Part shown: piece by piece, positions 44,635-59,400 of the stretch
How the letters are laid out: every line of letters begins with the position of its first letter
How positions within the stretch are numbered: position 1 is the stretch's first letter
Source: Megascapheus bottae
Taxonomy: Eukaryota; Chordata; Mammalia; Rodentia; Geomyidae
Assembly: GCA_024803745.1 (NCBI GenBank)
Contig: JANJXV010001710.1
Coordinates: 21,025-85,024, forward strand
Direction of reading: 5' to 3'
DNA: 64,000 nt
The notes under the pieces: model-generated
The model's database searches: none
Told to the model about the DNA's origin: nothing
The model's input: the letters and a program-made list of their open reading frames with translations, nothing else
Translations under genes and position numbers: made by a program

Positions 44635-46466
44635 TCTGTGACTTCACACACCTCCATTCTGAGTTCACACACCTCAATTCTGTGACTTCACACACCTCCA
44701 ATCTGACTTCACACAGCTACATTCTATGACTTCACACACCTCCATACTGTGACTTCACACACCTCCATTCTATGATTTCACACACCTCCCTTGTGACTTC
44801 ACACACCTCCATTCTATGACTTCACACAACTCCATTCTGACTTCACACACCTCCATTCTGTGACTTCACACACCTCCATTCCATGACTTCACAAACCTCC
44901 ATTCCATGACTTCACACACCTCCATTCGATGACTTCATACACCTCCATTCTATGATTTCACACACCTCCCTTGTGACTTCACATACCTCCATTCTATGAC
45001 TACACACAACTACATTCTGACTTCACACACCTCCATTCTGTGACTTCACACACCTCCATTCCATGACTTCACACACCTCCATTCTGTGATTTCACACACC
45101 TCCATATTGTGACTTCACACACCTTTATTGTTTGACTTCACACAATGCATTCTTTGACTTCACACACCTTTATTCCATGACTTCACACACCTCCATTCTA
45201 TGAGTTCTCAGACCTTCATTCTATGAGTTCACACACCTCCATTTTGACTTCATACACCTCCATTCTATGACTTCACACACATTCATTCTTATTCAGAAAC
45301 ATCAATTCTATGACTTCACACACCTCCATTCTATGACTTCACACACCTCCATTCTGTGACTTCACACACTTCCATTCCATGACTTCACACACCTCCATTC
45401 TTTGACTTCACACACCTCCATTCTATGAGTTCACACCCCTCCATTTGTGACTCTACACACCACATTTTTGACTTCACACACCTCCATTCTGTGATTTCAC
45501 ACACCTCCATTCTGTGACTTCACACACCTTTATTGTTTGACTTCACACACCTCCATTCTTTGACTTCACACACCTCCATTGCATGACTTCACACACCTCC
45601 ATTCTATGAGTTCAAAAACCTCCATTCTATGAGTTCACACACCTCCATTTTGACTTCACACACCTCCATTCTGTGACTTCACACACCTCCATTCTATGAC
45701 TTCACACACCTACATTCTGTTACTTCACACACCTCCATTCTGTTACTTCACACACCTCCCTTTTGACTTCACACACTTCCATTCTTTGAATTCACACACC
45801 TCCATTCTGTGACTTCACACACATTAACATTGTTTGACTTCACACACCTCTATTTTTGGACTTCACACACCTCCATTCCATGACTTCACACACCTTCATT
45901 CTACTTCAGAAACATCCGTTCTATGACTTCACACACCTCCATTCTATGATTTCACAAACCTCCATTCTGTGACTTCACACACCTCCATTGTGAGTTCACA
46001 AACCTCAATTCTGTGACTTCACACACCTCAATTCTGGCTTCACACACCTCCATTCTATGATTTCACACACTTCCATTCTATGACTTCACTCACCTCCATT
46101 CTTTGACTTCACACACCTCCATTGTGAGTTCACACACCCCCATTCAGTGACTTCACCCACCTCCATTCTTTGACTTCACACACCTCCATTCTGTGACTTC
46201 ACACACCTCCATTCTATGACTTCACACACCTCCATTATGAATTCACACACCTCCATTCTATGACTTCACACAACTCCATTCTGACTTCACACACCTCCAT
46301 TCTGTGACTTCACACACCTCCATTCCATGACTTCACACACCTCCATTCGATGCCTTCACACACCTATATTCTTTGACTTCACACACCTCCATTCTTTGAC
46401 TTCACACACCTCCATTTTGAGTTCACACACATACATTCTGTGACTTCACATACCTCCATTTGTGAC

Positions 46467-48890
46467 GGTACACACCACCATTTTGACTTCACACACCTCC
46501 ATTCTGTGACTTCACACACCTCCATTCTGTGACTTCACACACCTCCATTTTCACTTCACACACTTCCATTCTGTGACTTCACACACCTCCATTCTCTGAC
46601 TTCGCACACCTCCATTGTTTGACTTCACACACCTCCATTCTTTGACTTCACACACCGCCATTCCATGACTTCACACACATCTACTCTATCAGTTCACACA
46701 CATCCATTCTATGAGTTCACACACCACCATTTTGACTTCACACACCTCCATTTTATGACTTCACACACCTACATTCTTACTTCAGGAACATCCATTGTAT
46801 GAGTTCACCCACCTCCATTCTATGACTTCACAAACCTCCATTCTATGACTTCACACACCTCCATTCTATGACTTCACACACCTCCATTCTATGACTTCAC
46901 ACACCTCCATTCTGTGACTTCACACACCTCCAGTCTATGAGTTCACACACCTCCATCATGACTTCACACACCTCCATTCTATGACTTCACACACCTCCAT
47001 TCTGACTTCACACCCCTCCATTCTGACTTCACAAACATCAATTCTGTGACTTCACACACCTCCAGTCTATGAGTTCACACACCTGCATCATGACTTCACA
47101 CACCTCCATTCTATGACTTCACACACCTCCATTCTGACTTCACACACCTCCATTCTGACTTCACAAACATCAATTCTGTGACTTCACAAACATCCATTCT
47201 ACGACTTCACACACCTCCATTCTGTGACTTCACAAACCTCCATTCTGAGTTCACACACCTCCATTCTGACTTCACAAACATCAATTCTGTGACTTCACAC
47301 AACTCCATTCTATGACTTCACACACCTCCATTCTATGACTTCACACACCTCCATTCTATGACTTCACACACTTCCATTATTTGACTTCACACACCTCCAT
47401 TCTTTGACTTCACACATCTCCATTGTGAGTTCACACACCTTCATTCTATGACTTCACACACCTCCATTCTGACTTCACACAGCTCCATTCTATGACTTCA
47501 CACACCTCCATTCTGTGCCTTCACACATCTCCATTCTAGGACTTAACACACCTTCATTCTTACTTCACAAACATCCATTCTATGACTTCACACACCTCCA
47601 TTCTATGACTTCACACATCTCCATTCTATGACTTCACACACCTCCATTCTGTGACTTCACACATCTCAATTCTGTGACTTCTCACACCTACATTATGACC
47701 TCACACACGTCCATTCTATGACTACACAACTCCATTCTATGACTTCACACACCTCAATTCTGTGACTTCACACACCTCCATTCTGAGTTCACACATATCC
47801 ATTCTGTGACTTCACACACCTCCAATCTGACTTCACACAGCTCCATTCTATGACTTCACACACCTCCATTCTGTGACTTCACACACCTCCATTCTATGAC
47901 TTCACCCACCTCCATTATGACTTCACACACCTCCATTCTATGAGTTCACACACCTCCATTCTGACTTCACACACCACAATTCTGTGACTTCACACACCTC
48001 CATTATGAATTCACACACCTCCATTCTATGACTTCACACAACTCCATTCTGACTTCACACACCTCCATTCTGTGACTTCACACACCTCCATTCCATGACT
48101 TCACACACCTCCATTCGATGCCTTCACACACCTTTATTCTTTGACTTTACACACCTCCATTCTGTGAGTTCACACACCTCCATTTGTGATTCTACACACC
48201 ACCTTTTTGACTTCACAAACCTCCATTCTGTGATTTCCCACACCTCCATTCTTTGACTTCACACACCTCCATTCTGTGACTTCACACACCTCCATTCTGT
48301 GACTTCACACACCTACATTCTATGACTTCATACACCTCCATTCTGTGACTTCACACACCTCCATTCTGTGACTTCACACACCTCCATCTTGAATTCACAC
48401 ACTTCCATTCTTTGACTTCACACACCTCCATTCTCTGACTTCACACACCACCATTGTTTGACTTCACACACCTCCATTTTTGGACTTCACGCACCTCCAT
48501 TCTATGACTTCACACATCTCCATTTTATGAGTTCACACACCTCCATTGTGAGTTCACACACCCCCATTCAGTGACTTCACCCACCTCCATTCTTTGACTT
48601 CACACACCTCCATTCTGTGACTTCACACACCTCCATTCTATGACTTCACACACCTCCATTATGAATTCACACACCTCCATTCTATGACTTCACACAACTC
48701 CATTCTGACTTCACACACCTCCATTCTGTGACTTCACACACCTCCATTCCATGACTTCACACACCTCCATTCGATGCCTTCACACACCTATATTCTTTGA
48801 CTTCACACACCTCCATTCTTTGACTTCACACACCTCCATTTTGAGTTCACACACATACATTCTGTGACTTCACATACCTCCATTTGTGAC
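46467..48890. repeat. HOR copy 9, truncated to 2.42 kb
   Basis: This copy starts like copy 8, with the same attttcac variant and the same 132 bp duplication. At about 48543 it breaks off after the attttatgagttcac unit and passes directly to the end-of-HOR stretch (ctccattgtgag, then cccccattcagtgac). This skips the rest of the first half and nearly all of the second. The next ggtacacacc follows at 48891. The left-edge copy (1262-3670) has a similar length but a different join. No gene is present. Confidence 0.83.
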
Positions 48891-50484
48891 GGTACACACC
48901 ACCATTTTGACTTCACACACCTCCATTCTGTGACTTCACACACCTCCATTCTGTGACTTCACACACCTCCATTTTAACTTCACACACTTCCATTCTGTGA
49001 CTTCACACACCTCCATTCTCTGACTTCGCACACCTCCATTGTTTGACTTCACACACCTCCATTCTTTGACTTCACACACCGCCATTCCATGACTTCACAC
49101 ACATCTACTCTATCAGTTCACACACATCCATTCTATGAGTTCACACACCACCATTTTGACTTCACACACCTTCATTTTATGACTTCACACACCTACATTC
49201 TTACTTCAGGAACATCCATTGTATGAATTCACCCACCTCCATTCTATGACTTCACAAACCTCCATTCTATGACTTCACACACCTCCATTCTATGACTTCA
49301 CACACCTCCATTCTATGACTTCACACACCTCCATTCTGTGACTTCACACAACTCCAGTCTATGAGTTCACACACCTGCATCATGACTTCACACACCTCCA
49401 TTCTATGACTTCACACACCTCCATTCTGACTTCACACACCTCCATTCTGACTTCACAAACATCAATTCTGTGACTTCACACACATCCATTCTACGACTTC
49501 ACACACCTCCATTCTGTGACTTCACAAACCTCCATTCTGACTTCACACACCTCCATTCTGACTTCACAAACATCAATTCTGTGACTTCACACAACTCCAT
49601 TCTATGACTTCACACACCTCCATTCTATGACTTCACACACCTCCATTCTATGACTTCACACACTTCCATTATTTGACTTCACACACCTCCATTCTTTGAC
49701 TTCACACATCTCCATTGTGAGTTCACACACCTTCATTCTACGACTTCACACACCTCCATTCTGACTTCACACAGCTCCATTCTATGACTTCACACACCTC
49801 CATTCTGTGCCTTCACACATCTCCATTCTAGGACTTAACACACCTTCATTCTTACTTCACAAACATCCATTCTATGACTTCACACACCTCCATTCTATGA
49901 CTTCACACACCTCCATTCTCTGACTTCACACAACACCATTGTTTGACTTCACACACCTCCATTTTTTGACTTCACGCACCTCCATTCTATGACTTCACAC
50001 ATCTCCATTTTATGAGTTCACACACCTCCATTTTGACTTCACACACCTCCATTGTTTGACTTCACACACCTCCCTTCTATGAGTTCACACACCTCCATTT
50101 GTGACTCTACACACCACCTTTTTGACTTCACACACCTCCATTCTGTGATTTCACACACCTCCATTCCGTGACTTCACACACCTTTATTGTTTGACTTCAC
50201 ACACCTCCATTCTTTGACTTCACACACCTCCATTCCATGACTTCACACACCTCCATTCTATGAGTTCACACACCTCCATTCTATGAATTTACACACCTCC
50301 ATTTTGACTTCACACACCTCCATTCTATGACTTCACGCACCTTCATTCTTACTTCAGAAACATCCATTCTATGACTTCACGTACTTCCATTCTATGACTT
50401 CACAAATCTCCGTTCTGTGACTTCACACACCTCCATTCTGAGTTCACACACCTCCATTCTCTGACTTCACACACCTCCATTCTG
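48891..50484. repeat. HOR copy 10, partial, end of the homogenised core
   Basis: This begins as a normal first half, but with the attttaac variant and without the 132 bp duplication, so it is not a simple duplicate of copy 9. At about 49919 it jumps from the early first half to the ctctgacttcacacaacacc stretch, omitting about 0.9 kb. It then mixes landmarks: gaatttac (first-half type, 50284) and ctccgttctgtgac (second-half type, 50409). Core similarity ends at about 50484 with the unusual ctgtgactaaac unit. No gene is present. Confidence 0.78.
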
Positions 50485-53400
50485 TGACTAAACACACCTC
50501 CCTTCTATGACTTCACAGACCTACATTCTGTGACTTCAGAAACCTTTATTGTTTGACTTCACACACCTTTATTGTTTGACTTCACACACCTCCATTGTGA
50601 GTTCACACACCTCCATTCTGTGACTTCACACACCTCCATTCTGTGACTTCACACACCTCCATTCTGTGACTTCACACATCTCCATTCTGTGACTTCACAC
50701 ACCTCCATTCTGTGACTTCACACACCTCCATTCCATAACTTCACACACCTCCATTTGATGACTTCACACACCTCCATTCTTTGACTTCACACACCACCAT
50801 TGTTTGACTTCACCCACCTCCATTTTTGGACTTCACACACCTCCATTCCATGACTTCACACATCTCCATTTTATGAGTTCACACACCTACATTTTGACTT
50901 CACACACCTCCATTCCATGACTTCACACATCTCTATTTTATGACTTCACACATCTCCATTGTGAGTTCACACACCTCCATTCTATGACTTCACACACCTC
51001 CATTCTGACTTCACACATCCCCATTCTATGATTTCACACAACTCCAATCTGTGCCTTCAAACACCTCCATTCTATGACTTAACACACCTTCATTCTGAGT
51101 TCACACACCTCACTTCTGTGACTTCACACACCTCAATTTTGGCTTCACACACCTTCATTCTATGACTTCACACACTTCCATTCTATGACTTCACACACCT
51201 CCATTCTTTGACTTCACACACCTCCATTGTGAGTTCACACACCTCCATTCTGTGACTTCACACACCTCCATTCTGTGCCTTCAAACACCTCCAATCTATG
51301 ACTTAACACACCTTCATTCTTACTTCACAAACATCAATTCTATGACTTCATACACCTCCATTCTATGACTTTACACACCTCCATTCTATGACTTCCCACA
51401 CCTCCATCTGTGACTTCACACACCTCAATTCTGTGACTTCACACACCTCCGTTATGACTTCACACACCTCCATTCTATGACTTCACACACCTCCATTCTA
51501 TGACTTCACACCTCCATTCTGTGACTTCACACACCTCCATTCTGAGTTCACACACCTCCATTCTGTGACTTCACACTCCTCAAATCTGACTTCACACAGC
51601 TCCATTCTATGATGTCACACACCTCCATACTGTGACTTCACTCACCTCCATTCTATGACTTCACACACCTCAATTGTGACTTCACACCTCCATTCCATGA
51701 GTTCACACACCTCCATTCTGACCTCACACACCTCCATTCTATGAATTCACACACCTCCATTCTGACTTCACACACCTACATTCTATGACTTCACACAACT
51801 CCATTCTGACTTCACACACCGCCATTCTGTGACTTCACACCCCTCCATTCCATGACTTCACACACCTCCTTTCGATGACTTCACACACCTCCATTCTGTG
51901 ACTTCACACACCTCCATTCTGTGACTTCACACACCTCCATTTTGACTTCACACACTTCCATTCTTTGACTTCACACACCTCCATTCTGTGACTTCACACA
52001 CCACCATTGTTTGACTCCGCACACCTCCATTTTTGGACTTCACACACCTCCTTTCCATGACTTCACTCATCTCCATTCTATGATTTCACACACCTCCATT
52101 CTACTTCAGAAACATCCATTCTATGACTTCATACACCTCCATTCTATGACTTCACAAACCCCCATTCTTTGACTTCACACACCTTCATTCGGAGTTCACA
52201 CACCTCAATTCTGTGTCTTCACACACCTCAATTCTGGCTTCACACACCTTCATTCTATGACTTCACACACTTCCATTCTATGACTTCACACACCTCCATA
52301 CTTTGACTTCACACACCTCTATTGTGAGTTCACACACCTCCATTCTGTGACTTCACACACCTCGATTCTATGAATTCACACATCTCCATTCTGTGACTTC
52401 ACACAACTCCATTCTATGACTTCCCACACCTCCATTCTGGGACTTAACACACCTCCATTCTGAGTTCACACACCTCCGTTCTGTGACTTAACACACCTTC
52501 ATTCTGTGACTTCACACACCTTCATTGTATGACTTCGCACACCTCCATTCTATGACTTCACACACCTCCATTCTATGACTTCACACGCCTCCATTCTTTG
52601 ACTTCGCACACCTCCATTCTTTCACTTCACACACCTCCATTTTGAGTTCACACACCTGCATTCTGTGACTTCACACACCTCCATTTGTGACTTTACACAC
52701 CACCATTTTGACTTCACAAACCTCCATTCTGTGACTTCACAAACCTCCATTCTGTGACTTCACACACCTCCATTCTGTGACTTCGCATACCTACATTGTT
52801 TGACTTCACACACCTCCATTCTTTGATTTCACACACCTCCATTCCATGACTTCACACACCTCCACTCTATCAGTTCACTCACATCCATTCTATGAGTTTA
52901 CATACCACCATTTTGATTGCACACACCTCCATTCTATGACTTCACACCCCTACATTCTTACTTCAGAAACATCCATTCTATGACTTTACAGACCTCCATT
53001 CTATGAGTTCACAAACGTCCATTCTATGACTTCACACACCTCCATTCTATGACTACACACACCTCCATTCTATGACTTCACACACCTCCATTCTGTGACT
53101 TCACACACCTCCATTCTGTGACTTCACACACCTCCATTCTGTGACTTCACACACCTCCATTTTGACTTCACACACTTCCATTCTTTGACTACACACCTCC
53201 ATTCTGTGACTTCACACACCACCATTGTTTGACTTCACACACCTCCATTTTTGGACTTCACACACCTCCTTTCCATGACTTCACTAATCTCCATGTTATG
53301 AGTTCGCACACCTCCATTTTGACTTCACACACTACCATTCTATGACTTCACACACCTCCATTCTACTTCAGAAACATCCATTCTATGACTTCACACACCT

Positions 53401-56140
53401 CCATTCTATGACTTCACAAACCTTCATTCTGTGACTTCACACACCTTCATTCTGAGTTCACACACCTCAATTCTGTGACTTCACACACCTCAATTCTGGC
53501 GTCACACACCTTCATTCTATGACTTCACACTCTTCCATTCTATGACTTCACACACCTCCATTCTTTGACTTCACACACCTCCATTGTGAGTTCACACACC
53601 TCCATTCTATAACTTCACACACCTCCATTCTATGACTTCAAACACCTCCATCTGTGACTTCACACACCTCAATTCTGTGACTTCACACACCTCCATTATG
53701 ACTTCACATACCTCCATTCTATGACTTCACACACCTCCATTCTATGACTTCACACCTCCATTCTGTGACTTCACATACCTCCATTATGAGTTCACACACC
53801 TCCATTCTGTGAATTCACACTCCTCAAATCTGACTCCACACAGCTCCATTCTATGATTTCACACACCTCCATTCTACTTCAGAAACATCCATTCTATGAC
53901 TTCATACACCTCCATTCTATGACTTCACAAACCTCCATTCTTTGACTTCACACACCTTCATTCTGAGTTCACACACCTCAGTTCTGTGTCTTCACACACC
54001 TCAATTCTGGCTTCACACACCTTCATTCTATGACTTCACATAATTCCATTCTATGACTTCACACACCTCCATTCTTTGACTTCACACACCTCCATTTTGA
54101 GTTCACACACCTCCATTCTGTGACTTCACACCCCTCCATTCTGTGACTTCACACACCTCCATACTGTGACTTCACACACCTCCATTCTATGACTTCTCAC
54201 AACTCGATTCTATGAATTCACACATCTCCATTCTGTGACTTCACAAAACTCCATTCTATGACTTCCCACACCTCCATTCTGGGACTTCACACACCTCCAT
54301 TCTGAGTTCACACACCTCCGTTCAGTGACTTAACACACCTTCATTCTTTGAATTCACACACCTTCGTTCTATGACTTCACACACCTCCATTCTTTCACTT
54401 CACACACCTCCATTTTGAGTTCACACACCTACATTCTGTGACTTCACACACCTCCTTTTGTGACTTTACACACCACCATTTTGACTTCACAAACCTCCAT
54501 TCTGTGACTTCACAAACCTCCATTCTGTGACTTCACACACTTCCATTTTGACTTCACACACTTCCATTCTTTGACTTCAAACACCTCCATTCTGTGACTT
54601 CGCACACCTCCATGGTTTGACTTCACACACCTCCATTCTTTGACTTCACACACCTCCATTCCATGACTTCACTCACCTCCACTCTATCAGTTCAGACACA
54701 TCCATTCTATGAGTTCACATACCACCATTTTCATTGCACACACCCATTCTATGACTTCACACCCCTACATTCTTACTTCAAAAACATCCATTCTGTGACT
54801 TTACAGACCTCCATTCTATGAGTTCACAAACGTCCATTCTATGACTTCACACACCTCCATTCTATGACTTCACACACCTCCATTCTGTGACTTCACACAC
54901 CTCCATTCTGGGACTTCACACATCTCCATTCTATGAGTTCACACACCTGCATTGTGACTTCACACACCTCCATTCTATGACTTCACACACCTCTATTCTG
55001 ACTTCACACACCTCCATTCTGGCTTCACAAACATCAATTCTGTGACTTCACACACCTCCATTCTATGACTTCACACACCTCCATTCTATGACTTCACACA
55101 CCTCCATTCTCTGACTTCACAAACCTCCATTCTGACTTCACACACCTCCATTCTGACCTCACAAACATCAATTCTGTGACTTCACACACCTCCATTCTAT
55201 GACTTCACACACCTGCATTCTTTGACTTCACACACCTCCATTCTATGACTTCACACACTTCCATTCTTTGACTTCACACACCACCATTCTTTGACTTCAC
55301 ACAACTCCATTGTGAGTTCACACACCTCCATTCTATGAGTTCACACACCTCCATTCTGTGACTGCAAACACCTCCGTTCTATGACTTCACACACCTCCAT
55401 TGTGACTTCACACACCTCCATTCTATGAGTTCACACACCTCCATTCTGACTTCACAAACCTCATTCTATGACGTCACAGACTTCGAATCTGTGACTTCAC
55501 TCACCTCCATTCTATGACTTCACACTTCTCCATTCTATGACTTCCCATACCTCCTTTCTATGACTTCACCCATCCCCATTCTCTGACTTCACACCTCCCT
55601 TCTGACTTCACACACCTCCATACTGTGACTTCACACACCTCCATTCTATGAGTTCACACACCTCCATTTTGACTTCACACACCTCCATTCTATGTCTTCA
55701 AACACCTCCATTGTGACTTCACACACGTCCATTCTATGAGTTCACCCACCTCCATTATGACTTCACACACTTCCATTCTATGACTTCACACTCCTCCATT
55801 CTGACTTCACACAGCTCCATTCTGTGACTTCACACACCTCCATTCTATGACTTCAAACACCTCCATTCTATGACTTTACATACCTCATTTCTGAGTTGAC
55901 ACACCTCCATTCTTTGACTTCACATACCTCCAATCTGACTTCATACACCTCCATTCTATGACTTCACACACATCCATTCTGTGACTTCAAAAACCACCAT
56001 TCTATGAATTCACACATTTCCATTGTGACTTCACACACCTCCATTCTATGAGTTCACACAGCTCCATTCTGACTTCACACACCTCCATTCTATGACTTCG
56101 TACACCTCTTGTCTGATTTCACACCCCTCCATTCTGTGAC
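50485..56140. repeat. Right domain A: diverged units, HOR of about 1.8 kb
   Basis: The same basic unit continues, but with many private substitutions and without the ggtacac, gatcac and caatgcattc landmarks. A weaker HOR is visible: ctacttcagaaac at 52101 and 53874 (1,773 bp), ttcccacacc at 52421 and 54263 (1,842 bp), acaaacgtcc at 53011 and 54826 (1,815 bp). An extra ctacttcagaaac block sits at 53362. Several landmarks (ctggcttcac, ctgggac, ttcccacacc) are shared with the left edge (0.6-1.1 and 3.0-3.5 kb), suggesting older relatives of the same family. From about 55.0 to 56.1 kb I see no clear HOR. No gene is present. Confidence 0.75.
55469..55476. other. Perfect tgacgtca palindrome, one-base variant of the unit
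   Basis: The unit normally carries tgacttca at this place; here one substitution makes tgacgtca, the CRE/ATF consensus palindrome. It is a chance single-base neighbour of a motif present thousands of times. Nothing around it suggests a promoter. Confidence 0.3.
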
Positions 56141-56468
56141 TTCACATACCTCCATTCTTTGACTTCACACCCCTCCATTCTGTGCCTTCACACACCTCCA
56201 CTCTGTGACTTTACACACCTCCATTCTGTGACTTCACACACCTCCTTTCTGTGACTTCACACACCTCCATTCTATGACTTCACACACCACCATTCTAAGA
56301 CTTCACAAACATCAATTCTATGACTTCACACACTTCCATTGTTTGACATCATACACCTCCATTCTTTGACATCACACACCTCCATTCTGTGCCTTCACAC
56401 ACCTCCACTCTGTGACTTTACACACCTCCATTCTGTGACTTCACACACCTCCATTCTATGAGTTCACA
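56141..56468. repeat. 328 bp block identical to 5965-6292 (right-hand copy)
   Basis: This is the partner of the block in HOR copy 2. It lies at the start of right domain B, whose neighbouring units share some of its variants (gacatcac at about 57230, 60467 and 61470). That makes this the more likely native location. Identity breaks on both sides within one base of the stated ends: gac versus gaa before, and acat versus acac after. Confidence 0.85.
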
Positions 56469-59400
56469 TACCTCCATTCTATGAGTTCACACACCTTCAT
56501 TCTTACTTCAGCAACATCCATTTTATGACTTCAGACACCTCCAATCTATGACTTCACACAACTTCATTCTTACTTCAGCAACATCCATTCTATGACTTCA
56601 CACACCTCCATTCTATGACTTCACACACTTCCATTCTATGACTTCACACACCTCCATTCTGTGACTTCACACACCTCCTTCTATGACTTCACACACCTCC
56701 ATTCTGTGATTTCACACATCTCAAATCTGAATTCACACACCTCCATACTGTGACTTCACACACCTCCATTCTGTGACTTCACACACCTCCATTCTATGAC
56801 TTCACACACCTCCATTCTATAACTTAACACACCTATCTTGTGACTTCACACACCTCCATTCTATGAGTTCACACACCTACATTGTGACTTCACACACCTC
56901 CATTCTATGACTTCACACACCTTCATTATTACTTCAGAATCATCCATTCTATGACTTCACACACCTCCATTCTATGACTTCACAAACCTCCGTTCTGTGA
57001 CTTCCCACACCTTCATTTTGAGGTCACACACCTCCATTCTGTGACTTCACACACCTCCATTCTGAGTTCACACACCTCCTTTCCGGTACTTCACACATCC
57101 ATTCTGTGACTTCATACACCTCCATTCTATGACTTCACACACCTCCATTCTGTGACTTCACACACCTCCATTCTGGGTTCACACACCTCCAATCTGTGAC
57201 TTCAAACCCCTCCATTCTGTGACATCACACACCTCCATTCTATGACTTCACACACCTCCATTCTTTGCCTTCACACACGTCCATTCTATGATTTTACACA
57301 CCTCCATTCTGTGACTTCACACACCTCCATTCTATAACTTCACACACCTTCATTCTGTGACTTCACACACCTCCATTCTATGACTTCACACACCTCCATT
57401 CTCTGACTTCACACACCTCCATTCTGTGACTTCACACACCTCCATTCTATGATTTCACACTCCTCCATTCTGTGACTTCACACACCTCCATTCTATGACT
57501 TCACACACCTCCATTCTATAACTTAACACACCTACATTGTGACTTCAAACCTACATTCTATGAGTTCACACACCTGCATTGTGACTTCACACACCTCCAT
57601 TTTGACTTCACACGCCTCAGTTCTGTGACTTCACACACCTCCATTCTGTGATTTCACACACTTCCATTCTATGACTTCACACATCGAGATTTTATGACTT
57701 CACACACCTCATTTCTGAGTTGACACACCTCCATTCTGTGATTTCACACACCTCCAATCTGACTTCACACACCTCCATTCTATGGCTTCACACACCTCCA
57801 TTGTGACTTCACACACCTCCATTCTATGAGTTCACACACCTCCATTCTGACTTCACACACCTCCATTCTATGACTTCACACAGCTAAATTCTGACTTCAC
57901 ACCTCCATTTTTGACTTCACACTCCACAATTTTGACTTAACACACCTCCATTCTGTGACTTCACACACCTCCATTCTGTGACTTCACACACATCCATTTT
58001 GACTTCACAGACTTCCATTCTTTGACTTCACACACCTCCATTCTGTGACTTCACACACCTCCATTCCATGACTTCACACACCTCCATTCTATGAGATTAC
58101 ACACCACCATTCTATGAGTTCACACACCTACATTGTGACTTCACACATCTCCATTCTTTGACTTCACACACCTTCATTTTTTCTTCAGAATCATCCATTC
58201 TATGACTTCACACACCTCCATTCTATGATTTCACAAAATTCCATTCTGTGACTTCACACACCTCAATTCTGACTTCACACACCTCCATTCTATGACTTCA
58301 CACACTTCCATTCTATGACTTCACACACCTCCTTTCTGTGACTTCACACACCTCCATTGTGAGTTCACACACCTGCATTCTGTCACTTCACACACCTCCA
58401 TTCTGTGACTTCACACACCTCCATTCTGTGACTTCACTCACCTCCATTTTTGAATTCACATACCTCCATTCTTTGACTTCACACACCTCCATTCCATGAC
58501 TTTCACACAACTCTATTCCATGAGTTCACACTCCTCCATTCTATGAGTTCACACACCACCATTTTGACTTCACACACCTCCATTCTATGACTTCACACAC
58601 CTTCATTCTTACTTCAGAAACATCCATTCTATGACTTCACACACCTCCATTCTGTGACTCCATACACCTCCATTCTGAGTTCACACACCCCCATTCTTTG
58701 ACTTCACACACCTTCAATCTGTGACTTGACACACCTCCATTATATTACTTCACACACCTCCATTCTATGACTTCACAAACCTCCAATATATGACTTCACA
58801 CACCTCCATTCTATGACTTCACACACCTCCATTCTGTGACTTCACACACCTACATTGTGACTTCACAGACCTCCATTCTATGAGTTCACACAAATGCATT
58901 GTGAATTCACACACCTCCATTCTATGACTTCACACACCTCCATTCTGACTTCACACACCTCCATTCTGAATTCACACACCTCAATTCTGTGACTTCACAC
59001 AACTCCATTCTATGATTTCACACCCCTCCATTCTATGACTTCACACACCTCCATTCTATGACTTCACACACCTCATTTCTGTGTTGACACACCTCCATTC
59101 TATGACTTCACACACCTCCAATCTGACTTCACACACCTCCATTCTATGACTTCACACACCTCCATTCTGTGACTTCAAAAACCTCCATTCTATGACTTCA
59201 CACTCCTCCATTGGGACTTCACACACCATCATTCTATGAGTTCACCTACCGCCATTCTGACTTCACTCACCTCCATTCTATGACTTCACACAGCTCCATT
59301 CTGACTTCACACAGCTCCATTCTATGACTTTGCACACATCTATTCTGACTTCACACACCTCCATTCTGTGACTTCACACACCTCCATCCTATGACTTCAC

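Larger units (their letters stand above)
38547..46466. repeat. HOR copy 8, 7.92 kb, carries a 1,353 bp duplication
   Basis: The marker spacing is 7,920 bp, which is the full 6.57 kb form plus 1,353 bp. It also has a 132 bp tandem duplication at the cagtctatgag unit (39009 and 39141) and the variant attttcacttcac where copies 3-7 have attttaacttcac. The second half is the long type. The fixed HOR landmarks are otherwise in the usual order. No gene is present; a short open frame at 40204-40392 lies in the indel cluster. Confidence 0.85.

Noticed and set aside
55469..55476. CRE promoter element
   Set aside because: A single-base neighbour of tgacttca, which is present thousands of times; one chance perfect site is expected.
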